The translations under genes were made by a program, and so were the position numbers. Below, piece by piece: positions 21,287-23,720 of a DNA stretch of 23,720 nucleotides. The stretch covers positions 1 through 23,720 of the forward strand of contig DATKEH010000291.1 of the NCBI GenBank assembly GCA_035546355.1. The letters are read 5' to 3'. Position 1 is the first letter of the stretch, and the number at the start of each line of letters is the position of its first letter. The notes under the pieces were generated by a model. That model did no database searches, was not told where the DNA came from, and saw only the letters and a list, made by a program, of their open reading frames with translations. The DNA comes from DATKEH01 sp035546355 (GTDB taxonomy: Bacteria; Acidobacteriota; Thermoanaerobaculia; Multivoradales; JAIOJS01).

Positions 21287-21415
21287 TCGTCCCGCGCCCG
21301 CGCAGCCGCGCCTCGCACGGACCCCTGATGCGAACGACGCCGGGCGGCGGGGGCGCTCGGCCGCTCCCGGTCGCGCACCGTGACCCCGTTCACCGCCAGC
21401 CGCGCCGCGTCGTCC

Positions 21416-21421
21416 TATAAT
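21416..21421 (+). promoter_or_regulatory. Consensus -10 box for the small membrane protein gene
   Basis: A perfect TATAAT sits in very GC-rich sequence 59 nt before the GTG start at 21481. The nearest -35-like element, TTCACC at 21389, is 21 bp away, which is too far for a standard promoter, so the -35 is unresolved. The predicted leader is about 50 nt and ends in GGAGG 7 nt before the GTG. Confidence 0.55.
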
Positions 21422-21480
21422 TCCGCCATCCGAGCCGCTGGGAACCCGAACCGAAGACGAATCGATACGGAGGAGCGTGC

Positions 21481-21702
21481 GTGACCGATCTCACCCTCCA
21501 TCGCCCTGCCTGGGTCCGTTGGGGCCTGGGACCGGCACGCCAACGGAGCAGCGCCCTGGTGCTGCTGATCGTCGCCCTGGCCGTCACCTTCGGCTGCGCC
21601 CTGGCCGCCGAGTGGGCCGCCACCGGCTTCTTCCTGGCGGCCGCCCTGTGGACCTACCTGGCGATCCGCTGGATGGATCTCCAGGACGCCTGGGTCAGCT
21701 GA
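21481..21702 (+). CDS. Small orphan membrane protein (73 residues)
   Basis: I do not recognise this protein. It has a charged N-terminus (MTDLTLHRPAWVRWGLGPAR), then two hydrophobic segments at about residues 24-43 and 46-63, and a short acidic tail ending DLQDAWVS. It should be an inner-membrane hairpin. That it is a real gene is supported by a perfect -10 box upstream and a GGAGG at ideal distance from the GTG start; the competing GTG frame at 21477 has no such spacing and translates to low-complexity sequence. It stands alone on the plus strand between the rhomboid and VWFA-like genes, both on the minus strand. Confidence 0.7.
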   Translation: MTDLTLHRPAWVRWGLGPARQRSSALVLLIVALAVTFGCALAAEWAATGFFLAAALWTYLAIRWMDLQDAWVS

Positions 21703-21717
21703 GTCGCCCCCGGCGGC

Positions 21718-21738
21718 GCCGGCACATCCCGCGCCGGC
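21718..21738. terminator. Possible hairpin between convergent genes
   Basis: GCCGGC at 21718-21723 can pair with GCCGGC at 21733-21738 around a 9-base loop, in the 42-base space between the convergent stops of the small membrane protein and the VWFA-like gene. There is no T-run on either strand, so it is at best a weak or factor-dependent terminator. Confidence 0.25.
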
Positions 21739-21744
21739 AGGCGA

Positions 21745-22860
21745 TCACTCGAGCCACGGCTCCCGCTCAGGTCCGTAGCGGTATCCCTGCCGCGCCCGCA
21801 CCTGGAACTGCGGGTTGACGGTGTCGACGACGACCGTCTGAAAGCCGCTGCGCCCCTCCGGGTGCGGGTTGCGGTAGCTCAGCAGGTAGTAGCCGTTGGT
21901 GTCCTGGGCCACCTGCTGCAAGGGGGTAAGGAAGCTGACGAAGTGGAAGTAGTACTCGCCGCCGGTGTCGCTCGACAGGTCGCTGAGGGAGTTGCTGAGC
22001 GCCTGGAAGAACGGCGGTTGGCCGGCGGGCATCGGCAGCACGTCGATGCCGTAGACGGCCACGTTGTTGGCGTTGAGCTCCTCCACCATCCCCGGGTAGT
22101 AGCGCTCGTCGCGCGAGTAGAAGCCGAAGTCGTTGACCTCGCCGAAGCCGGCGCTGAACAGGATCAGGTTCTTGCGCGCCGGAATGGCGCCGGCCGCCGT
22201 CGCCAGCACCTGCAGGCCTTCGTAGATGGTGCGGGTCATGCGGTCGACGGCCTGCTCCGAGGGCAGCTGCCGCAGCAGCGACGGCCCTTGCTCAGGCGGC
22301 TCCAGGAGCCGCGGGTTCTTCCCCTGTACCGCCAGGTCGACCGCCCGGGTGAGCTGTTCGGGGTCGTTGGTGAAGTCCTGGATGACGTCGAGCGTCGAGT
22401 CGTAGCGGACGACGGCGAAGTAGTCGTTCGCCAGCACGCCCTCCTGGACCCAGCGCTTCACCCACCGGCCGGCGTCGAGCTGCTGCGCTGCGAGCCGGGG
22501 GAAGAGCATCCGCTGATCGTGGAACAGCAGGATGAAGTAGCGGTCGAACACCACGTCGTCGGCATCGACGCCTACCTGTGCGGCCCTCTCCGTGCTCTCC
22601 AGGAAGCGCCGGTTGCTGTAGAAGGTGACGTCGTCGAGCGTGATCCGCTCGCCGTCTTCGCTGACGACGAAGTCGTCCTCGTCGAGCCCCAGCACCACGT
22701 TCCCCTTGCGGTCGGTGACCAGCACGTCGAGCAGCACCCGCTCGACGACGATCTCCTCGCCGAACTCCGGCTGCTGCCGGGGGACCTCCTGGGCGCCCGC
22801 CGCCAGGGCGAACGCGAGGGTCAGCGACCCGGCCGTCACCGCATTCCATGCCTGTCTCAT
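21745..22860 (-). CDS. Secreted VWFA-related protein, acidobacterial type (TIGR03436-like)
   Basis: A 371-residue protein with a Sec signal peptide (MRQAWNAVTAGSLTLAFALAAGAQ, likely cut after AGA). The mature part opens with the family-typical beta segment EEIVVERVLLDVLVTDRKG and GLDEDDFVVSEDGE, continues into a VWFA-like fold (RYFILLFHDQRM, RKNLILFSAGFGE, NNVAVYGIDVLP) and ends with DTNGYYLLSYRNPHPEGRSGF, a strong hallmark of the VWFA-related family expanded in Acidobacteriota. The canonical DxSxS metal site is not intact (LLFHDQR in that place). Role is unknown; an extracytoplasmic binding function is plausible. The ATG at 22860 is chosen over the one 25 codons upstream because AGGAGG lies 5 nt before it and it begins a clean signal peptide. 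Confidence 0.86.
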   Translation of the reverse strand: MRQAWNAVTAGSLTLAFALAAGAQEVPRQQPEFGEEIVVERVLLDVLVTDRKGNVVLGLDEDDFVVSEDGERITLDDVTFYSNRRFLESTERAAQVGVDADDVVFDRYFILLFHDQRMLFPRLAAQQLDAGRWVKRWVQEGVLANDYFAVVRYDSTLDVIQDFTNDPEQLTRAVDLAVQGKNPRLLEPPEQGPSLLRQLPSEQAVDRMTRTIYEGLQVLATAAGAIPARKNLILFSAGFGEVNDFGFYSRDERYYPGMVEELNANNVAVYGIDVLPMPAGQPPFFQALSNSLSDLSSDTGGEYYFHFVSFLTPLQQVAQDTNGYYLLSYRNPHPEGRSGFQTVVVDTVNPQFQVRARQGYRYGPEREPWLE

Positions 22861-23002
22861 ACAACCTCCTCTCTGGTGGCGACCAGCGAGCCCGCGCGCC
22901 GCTCGTCGCCCCCGTTCTCTCGCTTCCCTGCCCATCCTACAGGGATCGCGTCCCAGGGGTTGTGCGCGGCAGAACCGCGCGGTCGCGCCCCCTCCTGACC
23001 CG

Positions 23003-23401
23003 CTAGCTGAGTCGTCTGCCCCTGGTCATGCTGGCGATGCTCCAGGTCCCGGCGCCGCGGGCGGCGATGTAGAGGAACAGGAAGCAGTACAGCGCCGCCA
23101 GCTCGCCGCCGTTCTCGACCGGCCAGGGCGACTGCGGCGCGTGCGCGGTCCAGTAGGCGACCGCCATCTCGCCGCTGGCGATGAACGCCGCCCAGCTGGC
23201 GAAGAGGCCGATCATGATCAGCAGCCCGCCGAACAGCTCGATGATGCCGGCGATCCCCATCTTCGAGGCCTACTCGCTCACTTGCCGCCCGCCGAAGGCC
23301 CCGAACAGCTTCTGCGCCCCGTGGAGGGCGAACAACCCACCGCTGACGATGCGCAGCAGCGCGTAGATCGGGCTGGCGAACTTGCCGAGGAATCTGTCCA
23401 T
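23003..23401 (-). pseudogene. DoxX family membrane protein interrupted by an in-frame TAG
   Basis: From the ATG at 23401 (GGAGG four bases upstream) the frame encodes a typical DoxX N-terminus (MDRFLGKFASPIYALLRIVSG, then LHGAQKLFGAFGGRQVSE), meets a TAG at 23272-23270, and continues in the same frame through ASKMGIAGIIELFGG to a normal C-terminus (ELAALYCFLFLYIAARGAGTWSI). Without the stop the protein would be 132 residues, the normal DoxX size with four membrane helices. The downstream part could restart at the ATG at 23260 but has no clear ribosome binding site. Other genes in the window use TAG as a true stop, so reassignment is unlikely. A recent nonsense mutation or a base-call error at one position are the simplest explanations. 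Confidence 0.85.
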
Positions 23402-23452
23402 GGCTCCTCCCTTGTCGAGGGTGACAGGAGCCTACAAATCCCGTGCCGCCGG

Positions 23453-23720
23453 CTATAGGGCGTCCACCAGCGACAGCGCGAACAGCACCACCTTCTGCAT
23501 GCCGCGCTCCGCCAGCCCCCGCGGCTCCTCGAGCCCCATGCGCCGGAGGTAGGGGCGCGCCGCGGCCGGCGGGGCCAGCGCCTCCTTGAGGTGCTCGAAG
23601 TCTCCCGCTTTCACCTCCCGCGCCGCCACCTTGCGCCGCAGGGCCCGCAGCGCCCCCACCAGCACCACCTCCTCCTCGCTCAGGTCGGTGCCGAAGGGGA
23701 GCCGCGGCAGGTGCCCCTGC
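23453..23720 (-). CDS. C-terminal fragment, probable acetyl-CoA hydrolase/transferase
   Basis: The frame is open to the window edge, giving 88 residues plus stop; the N-terminus lies outside. The readable part begins GHLPRLPFGTDLSEEEVVLV, continues with a basic helix (ALRALRRKVAAR) and ends in APPAAARPYLRRMGLEEPRG and a hydrophobic tail. 'PFGTDLSEEE' followed by 'YL-x-RMGL-x-x-PRGL' reminds me of the tail of large acetyl-CoA hydrolase/transferase-type proteins, but this is recalled similarity without a catalytic motif in view. An internal GTG at 23668 is not needed as a start. It lies 51 bases upstream of the DoxX gene in the same orientation. Confidence 0.5.
   Translation of the reverse strand, partial: QGHLPRLPFGTDLSEEEVVLVGALRALRRKVAAREVKAGDFEHLKEALAPPAAARPYLRRMGLEEPRGLAERGMQKVVLFALSLVDAL

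Noticed and set aside
22861..22935. Upstream ATG at 22935 as start of the VWFA-like protein
   Set aside because: It would place a charged 25-residue extension before an otherwise normal signal peptide, while the ATG at 22860 has AGGAGG at 5-nt spacing.
23003..23401. Reassignment of TAG to an amino acid, as an explanation of the DoxX interruption
   Set aside because: TAG is the natural end of several intact genes here, including UbiA, gmd, the pseudokinase-TonB gene and the MBL gene.

Overview
High-GC bacterial chromosome segment (about 70% GC by eye) from a didermal (Gram-negative) organism. LptD shows that it has an outer membrane. A TIGR03436-type VWFA-like secreted protein, typical of Acidobacteriota, together with the gene mix, suggests an acidobacterium, perhaps Thermoanaerobaculia. 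This assignment is inference. I saw no tRNA, rRNA, CRISPR array, transposase or prophage gene.

Layout. (1) 1-389: 5' part of a YkvA/DUF1232 membrane protein (minus). (2) 390-1059: a gene-free stretch that is not random: it holds two long imperfect inverted repeats and a central hairpin. (3) 11714 down to 1060: nine minus-strand genes packed head to tail: thiolase, lptD, long-form rmlA, rmlD, a GDP-mannose 4,6-dehydratase, a GDP-6-deoxymannose reductase-like SDR, a second SDR (HpnA/DFR-like), a fused phytol-kinase/DUF92 kinase, and a UbiA prenyltransferase. Four of the junctions are 4-nt stop/start overlaps or similar. The theme is cell-envelope glycoconjugates and isoprenoids. (4) 11920-17951: plus-strand genes ruvX, mltG, a pseudokinase-TonB fusion, a HAD-IG 5'-nucleotidase and a sugar nucleotidyltransferase. 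(5) 21272 down to 17948: minus-strand rhomboid protease with a zinc ribbon, JAMM peptidase, MoeZ-type E1/rhodanese and an RNase Z-like metallo-beta-lactamase. (6) 21481-21702: a small orphan membrane protein with its own promoter. (7) 22860-21745: the VWFA-like secreted protein. (8) 23401-23003: a DoxX gene broken by an in-frame TAG. (9) 23720-23453: the 3' end of a probable acetyl-CoA hydrolase/transferase.

The most interesting items are: the predicted inner-membrane protein that joins a catalytically dead Ser/Thr kinase fold to a periplasmic TonB domain; the fused VTE5-like/VTE6-like kinase translationally coupled to a UbiA enzyme, which looks like a self-contained prenyl-alcohol salvage and transfer module; and the double inverted-repeat structure at 464-1047. 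All family calls are from reading motifs; no database search was run.
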